Below, piece after piece: positions 21,146 to 34,175 of a stretch of DNA of 64,000 nucleotides. Source of the DNA: Owenia fusiformis (taxonomy: Eukaryota; Annelida; Polychaeta; Sabellida; Oweniidae); contig CAIIXF020000006.1 in the NCBI GenBank assembly GCA_903813345.2, positions 8,730,989-8,794,988 on the forward strand, in the 5' to 3' direction. Below the pieces are notes generated by a model. That model was not told the origin of the DNA, made no database searches, and worked only from the letters and a program-made list of their open reading frames with translations. The translations under genes were made by a program, and so were the position numbers. Every line of letters begins with the position of its first letter. Position 1 is the stretch's first letter.

Positions 21146-24100
21146 ATGTGTCGAACGGGGTCAGTTTCCAAATGGCAAATTGCACACATTGCTTTGTTTG
21201 TAAGTTTGGTAGCCGTGCCTGTAGTAGTTGCAATACCAGTCACCTTCACCAAACCAGATAATGGAAACAGCATTGACGAAATAAGGGTTCCGATCACCAT
21301 TACCAAACCAGCTGATGGTAATACAATTGACGAAAGTAATGAAAGGAAACCGATCACCATCACCAAACCAGCTGATGGTAATACCATTGACGAAAGTTAT
21401 GAAAGGAAACCAATCACCATTACCAACCCAGCTGATGGTAACACCATTGACGAAAGTAATAAAAGGAAACCGATCACCATTACCAAACCAGATGATGGTT
21501 ATACCATTGACAAAAGTAATGAAAAGAAACCGATCACCATTACCAAACCAGTTTATGGTAACACCATTGACGAAAGTAATGAAAAGAAACCGATCACCAT
21601 TACCAAACCAGTTTATGGTAACACCATTGACGAAAGTTATGAAATGAAACCGATCACCATTACCAAACCAGATGGTAATACCATTGACGAAAGTAATGAA
21701 AGGAAACCGATCACCATTACCAAACCAGCTGATGGTAATACCATTGACGAAAGTAATGAAAGGAAACCGATCACCATTACCAAACCAGCTGATGGTAATA
21801 CCATTGACGAAAGTTATGGAAGGAAACCAATCACCATCACCAAACCAGCTGATGGTAATACCATTGACGAAAGTTATGGAAGGAAACCAATCACCATCAC
21901 CAAACCAGCTGATGGTAATACCATTGACGAAAGTTATGAAAGGAAACCGATCACCATTACCAAACCAGCTGATGGTAATGCCATTGACGAAAGTTATGAA
22001 AGGAAACCGATCACCATCACCAAACCAGCTGGTGGTAATATCATTGATGACATTAACGGGAGACCAATCACCACTAACAAACCAGTAGGTTATACCAATG
22101 ACGAGGGAAGTGGCAGTATACCTATCACCATCACCAAACCAGGTGACAGTAATAACATTGACAAAAGTACTGGTAGGATAACCATCAACATCATAAAATC
22201 AGCTGATAATGATACCATTAATGAAAGTAATGGGACAGCATCGACTACCAAACCACCCGATGTAACTACTAATGATAAAAGCAATAGGAGGATACCGATC
22301 ACCATCACCAAACCAGCTGTAAATCATATCCTTGATGAAAGTAATGGAAGAATTAGAAAACCAATTACCGTCACGAAACCATCTGATGGTAATACTATTG
22401 ATGAAAGTAACGAAAAGCTACCGAATACCATCACCAAACCAGCTGATGGTAATACCATTTATGAAAGTTATGGGAGAATACCGATCACCATCACCAAAAC
22501 AACTGATGGTATTTCCATTGATGGAAGTGAAGCGACGATACCAATCACCATCACCAATACATCTGGTGGTAATTCCATTGATGAAAGTGAAGTGTGGATA
22601 CCAATCAACAAACTTGCTGATGGCAAAATCACTGATGAAAGTAAAGGGAGGATACAGATTACCATTACCAAACCAGCCGATGGTAATTTTATTTATGGAA
22701 GCAAAGGGTGGATTCCGATCACTATCAACAAACCAGCTGATGACAATATCATTGATGAAAGTCATGGGGAAATACCGATTACCATCACGAAACAAATGGA
22801 TGGTAATACCATTGAAGAAATAAAAGGTGGAATACCGATCACCATCACCAAAACAACTGATAAAAACTCCATTCATGAAAGTAATGAAAGGACGTCTATC
22901 AAAGCCACCAAATTATTTGATGGTAATACCATTAGTAAAAGTAAAGTATGGATACGTATCACAATCACAAAAACAAATGCAAGCAATACCATCGACGATA
23001 TTAAAGGGAAAGTACCAATCACCATCATCACACCAGGTGATAAAAATATCACCGACGAAAGTAATAAGAAGATTCTGGTCACCATTACCGAATCACCTGA
23101 TGTAAATACCATTGACGAAAGTAATGGGAGAATACCAATCACCACTACAAAACCAGCTGTTGGAAATACCATCGATGAAGGTGTTGGGAGGAAACCAATT
23201 ACCATCACCAAACCAGCTCACGGTAATACCGTTGACAAAAGTAACCAGAGGATACCGATCACCACCACCAAACCAGCTCATGGTAATTTCATTAACAAAA
23301 GTATTGAGAGGATACCGGCCACCACCACCAAACCAATACCTGATATTGAAGCTGGCCTTTTTGGGGGCAAAGAGGGCGGAGTTAAGGTAAAGGAAAATTT
23401 TCAGACATTTAAGAATCGTTGGTTCGTAATACGAACTTCGTATATTTAAGAAATAATTATCATTTTTATCGCAACATGATTAGGGTACACTAAAAAGCCA
23501 GGAAAATGTAATAAGTCAAATGATGTCATAAATCTTTGATGATTTGAAATAATTTGGTATACGATAAAGCGTACTTTTTTCATCTATCATATGTAAACTT
23601 GAATTTTGGCTCATATTTCCCAAAATAGATATAAGGATAACGCATTTCATCAATACAAGTTTGTTCACCTACTAAAACAAGTACCCACCTTTTCCTCATT
23701 ACAATGCACTTACTCCCTGAAAAGTGGCCTTGCAAAATGTGTTAATTTCTCTTTCCCGAATTTCTATGTTTACTCAAAAACCGTTACAATTACGAGAACT
23801 GTTCTAGCTCAGCCTGCTATCCCTGGGGTTTCTTGAACAACTGTTTCGCCTAGTTATCATGATAAGGTCATCCATGTAACTCAACATGTATCACCAATAG
23901 ATCATTTCTCGAATCATAGGGTTTTGGAATTGCTGCAAATATAGCATTTTGACGTTTTATGTCTCTATATATATTGCCTGAGATAGGTTAAACCCGAAAT
24001 CAATATAAAGAATAAAAATCATATATACGAGGGATCATCATAAAGTTCTCATCGCCGTTCTTATAATCATTCTATAAATGTTTTATTTTTTTGATGTACT

Positions 24101-27100
24101 CCTACGATATTTTTCTAGAATGTGGAACGTACAATGACTTATTTATCAACAAAAATATCGAGTATAACAGGCGTATATTGTATTACAATTGGTTGCCACC
24201 AAAAGTCAATCTTTAAAAATGTGTGATCACTTTAATAGATTCTATGCAGTTCACGGCAATTATGTAAAATGGCTCTATTTTTGTAGGTTTGGGGGCCGTA
24301 CGGACCCTGTTCGAGGTCATGTGGCACGGGAGTAAGGCTAAGGCACAGAGCTTGTACCGGTGCAGAGCTGAACTTAAACAACGATAAATGTGTTGGCGGT
24401 ACTAGGACTGAATTTGATACATGTAACACACAGGTAAATATAGACTATTTGATACTTGTAACATACAGACAAATCTTGACTATTTGATACTTGTAGCACA
24501 CAGATAGAATATAGACTATTTGATACTTGTAACACACAGGTAAATCTAGACTATTTGATACTTGTAACACACAGATAAATATAGATCTTTCTTTTGACTA
24601 TTCGAAACATGTGACACAAAGGTAAATTTTGACTAATTGATACATGTGACACACAGGTAAAACTGGACTATCTGTTACACGGAATACACAGTTGAATCTA
24701 GACTATTAAATTATTAATACATGCAACATGCAGGTAAATCTGGACTATTTTATACACGTAATACAAAGGTAAATCTAGACTACTGTATTTGAAACATGCG
24801 ATACACAAGTAAATCGTGACTATTTGGAGACAATTACGATGAAGTTGTATGAAAATATTTTTGAGCATTTTACTAATAATCCTAAAATAAAATTAGCCAA
24901 GCAAAGCTTCATGAAAAGTAGGAAAATGATTTTTGTGTAGGATAATTTCATTTGCGCACATAGTGTCTAATTCCTATTCCAATGCTTTGTGAACTCTAAT
25001 TGAAATTGACAATATCCACACTCTTACAAATCCTATGAGATGAAGGTCAGGGTGAACTTTTCAGCTCATATGTTTCCCAAAAAGTACCGAATAAACTGAT
25101 ATTTATCAAAAAACTAACATTTGTTTATATCTGAAACATCTTGTGGTATATATGAAACTAAAATATGTCCTTCTTCTACCTGCTCCTTACCAAAACGTTT
25201 TTATTCAACAGGGACGGACCTGGAAGTTGGCAGTTGGAGGGTGGATGCAAAATATGAAAATCTCTTATAGGCAATTTAAATGGCCAGAACTGGGACCCAT
25301 TTTGGTTACAAAAAATCGTTCGGGCGCCCACTAATGTGGGAGGGGTAGGGTCTGGCTCCGAGTCTTCCTAGATCCGCCATTAACCATTTAATAGGCAGGA
25401 AATATCAACAAATATTAATGAGCAACTTAAACTCTACGATGATGTGTTTTGTTTCTTGCGGTCTGTGAAATAGTCCCATATTTATAACATGGGGAGTAGA
25501 TTAAGTTGCTTCCCCTCTTCAAAAGTATTATGCTTTACACTGACGTAGCATATATAATGAGAGGGTGGCTTACTTCCCATGGTTTCAATATGTTTTTTTC
25601 AACACGAAGTTTATATTTATTTGACAGGTGTGCCCGCCTGATGCCGTGGATTTCAGACTCAAGCAATGCCGCTTGTTTGACAATACCAGTCATAGCAATG
25701 GCAATATATATACCTGGAGACCTTATAATGAAGGTAATCGTCTGCTCAAGATCTCCGAGTGGTCTCGCTTATTTTACTCCATTTCTATCTTAAACTCGAT
25801 TGATCTTCCTCTTATACTAGGATTTTTAACAACTTTGGGTGTCAGTTCTAAATATGTAAACGTTATTCCTTGCTAGTTCATCCCGTTTCGATGGTATTTC
25901 ATTTTAATGCCATGCCCACTTTAATTCTTTTCATGGGTAAACTAAAAATATGCTTCAAGGCCAACGTTTGTCCATTTATCAATCGCAACATCTCGTTTTT
26001 CATCATCAATTAATTTGAGTTAACGTTATGTTGGTGGAACTTCCACCCTGTTTACATTTTGAACTTGTAAACCTGTTCATTCATTCAAAGAAATTTTAGA
26101 TTCAATGTGTCGATTCATGATGAACCAAATGGTTTATCTTCTGTTTATTTCTGGATAGATAGTAAACATAGAAACAAATATAAACGATGAGAACAATCAA
26201 GTATCTTTTGGCAAAGTTTGGCTTCAAGGATCTAGTAACAAAGAATTTTCGTACAATGAAGATTTTTGAATATACTTGCCCTTAGCTGAAAATTTGGGAC
26301 AAAATCAAAATAAATAGTAAGTATAGAATTAGGTAATCATTTTCATTGTACTTGTTTGTTTGACAATATACAAGACAGTAGATGTGTTTTGCTTATCTCA
26401 CCTTTACCTTTACATCGGCAATATTGTGAGTCATTTACCTTCTCCTATATAACCATATACCTATTGTCATAGGTAGGGCAAGACGAGCTCTGGAGCACGC
26501 ATGCGCACTCGTGTGCCAGGCCAATGAGAATGCAGCCATCATCAACCAATTCTCACCGATGGTTCTTGATGGGACCCGCTGTGGCAATACAAACCAAGGA
26601 ATATGTGTTCAAGGTGTATGCCGGGTTAGTCATAAAGTTCTTATTTTTTCAATTACAGCGAAAACTTTAACACTAAGGAGACATGCATGTGTGTGAACGC
26701 CCAGCTGTTTGTGGCTACCCAGGTATTCCGCCCTCCTACTAAACTTTCCAAACCTAGAGTTGACGGAGTTTATTAAATAGACTCGATAGATGTCTCCTTG
26801 ATTTCATGACGGATTGACCAGTGGTCGCGGTCGGATGGGTGCCATATAAATCTTGTCATCAAAATTCCAGGAAAACCGCTTTGACACGCACGGAAAATTA
26901 CAACGATAAAAATGCAACATTTTTACTACGTGTTGATAGATCGATGGAGATCGTTTTATATGCTGGGGCAGCAATATACAATTGACTAGATTAAGTACTA
27001 TACATGATCATTACATTTTATAAAATCATTCCAGCAGCCATCTTTTGGGGAAAAGTGAAATTTCATGCAAAATTTAAAAACAATAACATAGACATCTATT

Positions 27101-30100
27101 GAGTATGTATTTGGTAAAAGAAGGAAACAAACAATACATTGTCGAGTGAGCATTGTTGGGCAAAATTCGGATTACTTTTGTAATAACAAATATTAATTTC
27201 AAGAAATAAAATAGCCACGTAGTTCTTTTTTTTAATCTGTCACTCATTATACTGAAAGAGGCTCTAAAGTGTATGCAGCGTTTCTTGATAATAAAATGGC
27301 CTTTGATCTTGTCTACAGGGTGGGGCTTTTTGTCAAGCTCTATCGGGCCGGTATATGTGGAAAATTATGGCGTTTGATCGTCGATAGCTATAGTAACACA
27401 AAAGCAAAGGTTATGTATGGTAAAACGACATCTCGGGAGTTCTATGTACACCAAGGAGTAGGACAAGGTCGTGTTTGTTCTGCTTTTTGGTTTCTAGTCT
27501 ACATAAACGACTTGATAGATGAGATACATGCAATGCATTGTGGTTTAAGTATTAATGATGTAAAAATCCCTGTAATTCTAGTTGCCGATGATACTACCAT
27601 TTTGTCACCCACTGTAGATGGCTTACAGAGCCTACTTAATGTTGTCTTTGATTTTAGCCAAAAGTGGCGTCTTGTGTATCATGCTGGGTCTAGCAACAAA
27701 AGCTCAGTTATTGTTTTTAATAGTAAAAACAATGTGCCCGAAATGCTAATACTTCCTTCAGCATTCTATGGGTGTGAGCTTTGGGGTAATATCATCAAAT
27801 CTCAAAAGCTAGAAATTGAGAGAGTCCAGAGATATTTTGCCAAGCGTGCCCAAGGCCTTCCATGGAAAACACCATCAGTTGCAGCTATCGGGGCGCTTGG
27901 CCTAATAACAATGGAACAATATATTGAAAAAACAAAGCTCTTATTTTTAAACAGATTGATTAATTCATCTGAAAAATCTGTGCAGAGACATATATTTATA
28001 TCAAGAATCAGCAGTTATATTGTGAGGATGTCATGTTCAAGGAAATCTGATGGTTTCATTCCAGATATTCAAAACATTTTGAGTAAATACCCGTATTTAT
28101 TGGAAGACTTTGAAAGGTTTATTAGTCATGGTCAAAAAGTACCCAAAGATATGTGGAAATTTAGAATTAAATGTAACATTCAAGAGTCGGCAAATCAGTT
28201 GTATCAAAGTCAGGTTCACGAAGATGTTCGGCTCAAAAGATTTGCAAATATCCACACACAATTAGAACCGAGTATACGTTATGTGCTAGGAAAACAATAC
28301 CCAGCTTTATTGTGGCCTTTGGCAAGCCTTCTTCAACTTGCACTAATTGAAGATCACCCAGTCACTGTTAAATGTATATTATGCCAGGGCGAATACAGAG
28401 ATGTTGCAAAACATGTACTTTTGGAATGTTCAGGACTTGTGATTGAAAGAGATCGTCTTTTTGATAATATAACGAATGCATTAGACGTGAGCTCATCTTG
28501 TCAATTATTAAATGGCGATGAAGAAGTTTTAGTTGAAACTCTCCTAGGTTCAAATACTGACATTCAGTTAAATGAAAATGTATGTGAACAAATAATCATC
28601 TTGGTGGCAAAGTATGCATGCGGTAAAACATAGTCAAATTACTAATGTAAATATTATATTTGTTTTGTAAATAATTGTTTGTAAATAACTGCTTGTATAA
28701 TTATTTGTAAAAAAAGCTCTTCTTCGAGAAGGAAATAAAGATAAACAAACATAGCATATTGCTCGCAATGTTCAAGTACATAAACATAAACATAACGTAC
28801 ATATAGAAGTTATGAAACTGATAGACGATGCCAGTTTATCTCCATCATTATTTAAAGCTTCCCATATTTTCAAAGATTCATCGAAATCCATCCATACAAA
28901 ATGATCCATCGTATATTTATATTTGAATGATCAATTCATTGATTTTATATACTTTATCTATTTCAGAACCACTCCCAAGCCAATGCATTTTCCCAAACCA
29001 ATGCATTTACTCAAACCAATGCATTTACTCAAGCCACGTTAACGGCTGATCAGGACTACAAGTTAACACTTAGAAGAAAAATTACCATGTCTGAAAAATT
29101 CCAACTTCATTTTGGTAGGTATGATTCTGAACAAATTGCCAGATAGAAATGCTGCATAAAATTAAAGATTTGTAGACCTATGAAAAGAGAAAAGACCTAT
29201 GTAAGATCTGCTATGTAACAGGTTTTATTCTTAAAAGAAAGGGAAAACGGTGTCCCTTGTAAAATCCATTTTCAATGTCGTGAGCAATAGTCTTATAAGT
29301 ATTTACATTGCCTTTTATTGATGACAAACGGTGTACTAATTACAAATACAATTGGTGATCTTCGTAAAACAAGACTAAGACAAACCAGTTGCTGTTGCGA
29401 AAATGTTTTAGTAAATCGAAAGCTTTTGTACAGGAGAAAAATCAAATACATTTTGATATCGCCCATTGTTCTTATATTGTGTTGCAATGCGCTTGGAAGT
29501 ATAAGATGGTGGGTAAAAATAGGAAAATATTATTTTTAGGTTACAATGAAGTGCTGGACATTCCACAAGCTGCCAAAAATATACAACTACACACAATTGT
29601 ATCATCGCAGATTATTTTAGGTGAGTAACGATACTTATAAGTTTACACTATTATTCCTTCTAGAACATATCGGAAAATAAGATGATTAAGTTGGTTGCAA
29701 GTTGGTTACGTCAAACTGCCCAAAACTAACCAAGACCAACCAGATTATACAGTACAGTACAGTACAGTACTGTACAGTACCGTACAGTACAGTATAATAC
29801 AGTACAGTGCAATATCCGTTTCTTCTTATTTCAGCCCTATCACAAGGAGATATAGCTTTCTTTTTGACGAAAAATATACCGACGGGTTCGCCACAAACAC
29901 CCGATTTGATTCATATTGGCGGTTCCATTTTCACATGGAGTCTACATTCCAACAACCTTTCTATAGCATGTGCTGGTCCTTTGAACTCTACAGTTCACGT
30001 TACGGTAAGTGTGTCATAGGTTTGTTGTATTTCACTCCTTAATATCTAATCATCATCATTTACTCAGACATAAATGTATGGAAAAAACAGATTTAGGCAG

Positions 30101-33100
30101 CCGACGAGTAAACCTATTGTTTTCGTGAATGTTAGCAGATACTAGAATAATACACTAAATATATCAAATTGCAATTAACGCTGTGATGAATGCTTTCACA
30201 CACTTTAAACTACCATTTTAGATTTTATGTAAGTCACCCCAAGTAGATCATCGTGTGAATGTGACATACTCATTGCCAGAAACAGTAACAGAACACATAG
30301 CAACACCAACTTATAATATTAAACCACCTGAGACAGCAGCAGCTGATGACAAACTTGCCAAAGAAATTGATCCAACTACTGCATCGGGTAACGCTGAAAT
30401 AGAACACGATAATGAAATACATGACCAAATAGACGATATAGGATTACGCTTCCCATCAACAAAATTGATTCCAAATTTATTAAGGGTTAATCCCGTCCAC
30501 ACAATGGGCAGATTCACAAACGCTGACCCAGTTAGTTTCATCAAAGGTGAAAAGGCTAACGAACTTAATCCACACAAACAAGCCAAAGACTATTCCAATA
30601 CAGTTAAACCTCCACGTGCTAAAGGCAACCTCAACACGGGGACAACGTTAATGAGCGACGCATCTTACGATCACTACAAGAACATAAAGACTCCCGCAAT
30701 GCCACAAGGCGTGAGGAAGATTATAGTGTTACAAAAACCTGGGGGACAAGCAACAACAGTTGCAAATAAAGTGATAAGATTTCTACCTGAAGATACAACT
30801 CGTAAGTGTCGACCTTTACCCAAGCTTACACAAAATGGATGCATATTCAATTAAAATGGAATATATTGGTCTACTTACTCACTAAACTAAAATGTTAAAA
30901 GTAGTATTTAATTGACAATAAGATAGCCTTTAAATCAACAATGATTACAAACTGACACAAACTTTGAAATATGATGTTTAATAGTTGGTCCTATATCTTT
31001 CTCAAGCAGGAATCAATTCAAAATTTCAATCATGATGATTTAAATATGTCAGTTTTTTCTTTATACTCTTTGGAATTCTACAACATCTTGAACGTTTGTC
31101 ACTTCTCGGTTTTATAAGAGATGTGACATCATGAAGTAAAGCCATTGTTTATTGTTAATTGTTTCATTTCCTCTGTAGAAGAGTTGCTGTAAACTGCAGT
31201 TTTGTTTTTGTGACATTCATTGTATTACTGTTTAGATAACTCAAGAGCTAGCACATCCAGATTCACGTTAACATCGAAACCATACACAAAAACAACAAGT
31301 GATACTGAACAGCGAAGTGATAATGACCTAACGTCGTTACTGGAAGGTCAAGATGAAGATGTTTATAGATGGAGGAGAGACATTGAAGGGTTCTGTAGTT
31401 CTTCTTGCGATTCAGGTCGGTGTTTATAGCGTGCATATGGAAATTCAATATGTAACAAAAACAGAAAGCCACATTCAGCTGATACTCGTCACATCGTCCC
31501 GTCTCACTAGAAACATCTCATGGTTGAGGAGAAAGGGGGTCGAGAAAAATGAAACGTTAAGATTTATCATAATGGGTATCTCATTGAAGTACATGATCCA
31601 CAATTAAATCTACACATCCAATAGAAAGTAAAACTAATTCAATAGTGTACTTGGCCCTTGCCAGTTTTCAAGTTTTCAAGTATTTAGTAGTCAAAACTAA
31701 AAAAGCTTATATGTTATTGTTTAATAGGTGTGAAAGTCCCATACGTAATTTGTGAGGACCGTTATGGCAACAAAGTTGACAATTCGTTTTGTGATCCATC
31801 ACGTCGTCCATTACCCACCAAACAAGTATGTAATGGTGTACCATGTAAACCCAGGTACGTAGCCATCCTCTTTTCCCCCCTAACAACAAAAATAGAAGTA
31901 AAAGGCTTAAGTGATAATGTGTGAATTTATTTGGGCATTATATCTTTCTTCAAGTACTTTAGAGATCAAATGGTGATCTAATGACTACTCCTCGGAGTCG
32001 GGGATATTCCCAATATCATAATTACCTGTGTTATGACTAACATATACCTGTGACAAATCATTTTCTAATGTTTTCTTTGTATAAATATATAAATAAATTT
32101 AAAAAAAATCTTTTCTGCAGGTGGGAAACTGGAGCATGGGGACCCTGTTCTGCGACGTGTGACAAAGGTCTGCAAAACCGTCCAGTTCATTGTTGGTTGA
32201 TCATAGCACCAGGTATGCGCAGTTCCCTGCATGACGTCATGTGTGATTCCGCAGAGAAACCCTCTACTGAACGCCAATGCCAGGTCCTGCCTTGCACCCC
32301 TACTTGGTTCATATCCGAGTGGAGTGAGGTGAGTGTTGGTTATTTAGGCATAGAAAACTTGGAGACGATAAGTAATAGATTGAGTTAATAGCTGACCTAC
32401 TTCTTTTGCTACAACAGCACATTTGCAACATATATTATCTCTCAATACTACACATCGATGTGATGTTTTGATTAGCATTCGCATGTTCCTTCAATATTTC
32501 CAGTGTTCAACAGATTGTGGCCCCGGATACAAGAGACGCACGGTGTGGTGTTCAGGAGAGATTTGCACTGGGAAACGGCCCAAGGCGCATGGACATTGTC
32601 TTGGGAAGAAGTGTGAGGGGGTTCAATGGTCACCAGGCCCATGGGAAAAGGTTTTTAATTTTTTTTACCATATCGTATTGTATCCCATTTGGTTTTATCC
32701 CCCTGTATATACTTCATACAGTTGTATAATTCGCCTGTATGACAATACTATGAATCCAAAAGCCGCACTCATTCATCGTATACAGAAACAACTTAATCTT
32801 CTCTAAACAATCTTTCAATATCGTAAACTCGTGTAATTTTTATTATTTCGGAAAAGTCGACCATCAACGTTTGTTTTCCAGTGTGATGGGAAATGTGGAA
32901 AGGGATTTAGACACAGAGGACTACATTGTACCACAATTGGGGGCAGACTGCTGAATGAAAGAAGGTGTCCAAGTAATGAGAAACCATTGACAATCGAGGC
33001 GTGTTCCACGACGTCTGCTTCATGTCCAGATGCATTATGGGTACCACAGGAATGGGGTGCGGTAAGTATGAGCGGCAATTGATAAATATTCAATGTTTTC

Positions 33101-34175
33101 AGAATTTAAACAATAAATTAATATATTGTATCTTCGATAAAACCTCTTTGCAGCTGTATATTGGGTCAGAAAGCAGGGAAATTATAACTAAATAAATCAC
33201 TGATTTTTTGATATGTGTCTTTTGATTCTAGTGTTCTGTCTCATGTGGCGATGGTGTTACAACCAGGAAAGTGATATGCAGCAGAGTTGCAAACGATACA
33301 TTCGAAGTCCTTGACAAAGAAGAGTGCAATATTGTGGACAGACCTTCAAACATTGCACGATGTCGCCAGCAGCCATGCGCACCAGGATGGGCAACGACAT
33401 CTTTTGATGACGTAAGAATTTAAAACATAATATGTACACATAGTAATACATTACTCGTATTAAAATTGTAATTGTAAGAGATCCGCCCAAATGGTAGACT
33501 TTTAGTTTATATATTTCATTTGACACAATGTTATGTTCAAAAACTGAAAAAGACGATCTTGTACTGAAGTACTACTTTTATTCCACTAGTGTCCAAAGGA
33601 TTGCGGATCAGAGGTTAAATACGCAATGCGTTACGCAGTGTGCTTACAAAATGACGTCATATCCACGAGATGCAAGCCCAATACCCAACCACGTATCTAC
33701 GAGAAATGCCCCGTTAACAAATGCAAAGAGGGTAGGGAATTATTAGAACGTATCTGTAGTTCATCACAAATATTTGAAAAATGAAACAAAAGTGAAATTT
33801 ATTTAATACAAGAAGCCAAACAATATGCCAGAACTATGCATTGTAACAAAATTCAACACAAAGCAAAGCAACCATAGTATCGTACATGTAACGTAACAGA
33901 ACGAATTGATTGAAACGATTGAAACGCTCTTTACAGTGTATACGCATCGTGAGATATCACGGCTTTCTCTCAGTGTCCTTCTTGTGCATAGCAGAGATGG
34001 TCTGAGTATCAGAATGGTGTATACGGGGCTTAATGTAATGTTATATTTGATAATTTCAGTATGTGAGGACCTTCCAGGAAATAAGTGCAAATTGGTATCT
34101 GAACTAAACCTCTGTGCCGTATATGGGAAGAAATGCTGCAAATCCTGCTCAAGATCCTTGAAAAGGCTCCAATAA
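21146..34175 (+). CDS. ADAMTS-like secreted protein with N-terminal repeat domain
   Basis: Sixteen phase-consistent exons: 21146-23386, 24287-24433, 25628-25733, 26473-26624, 28967-29114, 29540-29620, 29835-30004, 30222-30801, 31236-31415, 31728-31854, 32121-32328, 32504-32650, 32882-33061, 33232-33411, 33590-33731, 34060-34175; 1634 residues. The upstream in-frame GTG is not used; the ATG at 21146 opens a signal peptide (residues 1-29, ending VAVPVVVA). Order: 20-residue repeats (30-735), TSP1 (about 748-798, PYGPCSRSCGTG), partial ADAMTS Cys-rich module (to 882), spacer (about 915-1015), low-complexity linker exon (1016-1208), six TSP1 repeats (about 1250-1595), and PLAC with its six-Cys pattern at the C terminus. 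There is no metalloprotease domain. ADAMTS-like proteins act in extracellular matrix and microfibril organisation; that role is inferred. The GCD...CGVC half of the Cys-rich module is missing. Confidence 0.92.
21233..23346 (+). repeat. 60-bp coding tandem repeat, about 35 units
   Basis: Exon 1 of the ADAMTS-like gene consists almost wholly of a 60-bp unit encoding PITITKPADGNTIDESNERK. Units 2-13 (about 21290-22030) are nearly identical, while units 14-35 are diverged but stay in frame. One unit (about 21658-21714) lacks a codon. The array lies directly after the signal peptide and ends before the linker to the first TSP1. The 60-bp period leaves long shadow frames open on both strands. Confidence 0.95.
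24412..24830 (+). repeat. minisatellite built from an exon end and its splice donor
   Basis: About eleven imperfect copies of a roughly 35-bp unit start inside the last codons of exon 2 (24287-24433). The unit contains GATACNTGTAACACACAG followed by GTAAAT and then CTAGACTATTT. The first copy is the real exon end and donor; the rest lie in the intron. Donor-like AG-GTAAA is kept in several copies (for example around 24539 and 24650) and lost in others. Confidence 0.85.
27250..28755 (+). mobile_element. 5'-truncated, internally deleted non-LTR retrotransposon
   Basis: It is inserted in intron 4 of the ADAMTS-like gene, in sense orientation. An open frame at 27269-28633 carries reverse transcriptase landmarks followed by a LINE-type C-terminal region. 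A 3' UTR of about 120 bp ends in an A-rich tail (GGAAATAAAGATAAACAAAC). The 5' part, including any endonuclease domain, is absent, as is usual for dead-on-arrival copies. The left boundary is approximate and no target duplication was identified. Confidence 0.85.
27269..28633 (+). pseudogene. LINE reverse transcriptase fragment
   Basis: This is a 454-codon open frame. Near the start is the palm motif AFLDNKMAFDLVYR (conserved Asp), then GVGQGRVCSAFWFLVYINDL and the VADD catalytic box (usual YADD/FADD). The frame then jumps after about residue 155 to a C-terminal segment with FYGCELW and LEIERVQRYFAKRAQGLP, found downstream of the thumb in jockey/CR1/L2-like elements. The intervening thumb is missing. 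The frame has stayed open, which suggests a recent insertion. The clade was not assigned. It is not expected to be active. Confidence 0.85.
28967..29114 (+). repeat. 6-residue coding repeat in exon 5 of the ADAMTS-like gene
   Basis: The exon opens with an 18-bp unit (CAAACCAATGCATTTACT) repeated about three times, encoding QANAFS, QTNAFT, QTNAFT. The rest (LTADQDYKLTLRRKITMSEK...) leads into the spacer. The splice sites (TTTCAG and GGTAGGT) and phases agree with the neighbouring exons. The repeat sits where ADAMTS-family proteins normally have the conserved GCD and CGVC cysteines. Confidence 0.75.
29748..29814. repeat. (ACAGT)n microsatellite
   Basis: Pentanucleotide array in intron 6 of the ADAMTS-like gene, ending about 20 bp before the acceptor of exon 7 (29835). 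It is interrupted by single-base variants and is partly self-complementary (GTACAGTACTGTAC). Confidence 0.9.

Noticed and set aside
21130-23390. Several long open frames on both strands overlapping the repeat exon
   Set aside because: They are shadows created by the 60-bp period, which leaves other frames open. Only the frame with signal peptide and in-frame splice to TSP1 is supported.
24412-24830. CRISPR array
   Set aside because: Units are contiguous diverged tandem copies of an exon-intron junction without spacers, in an animal gene.
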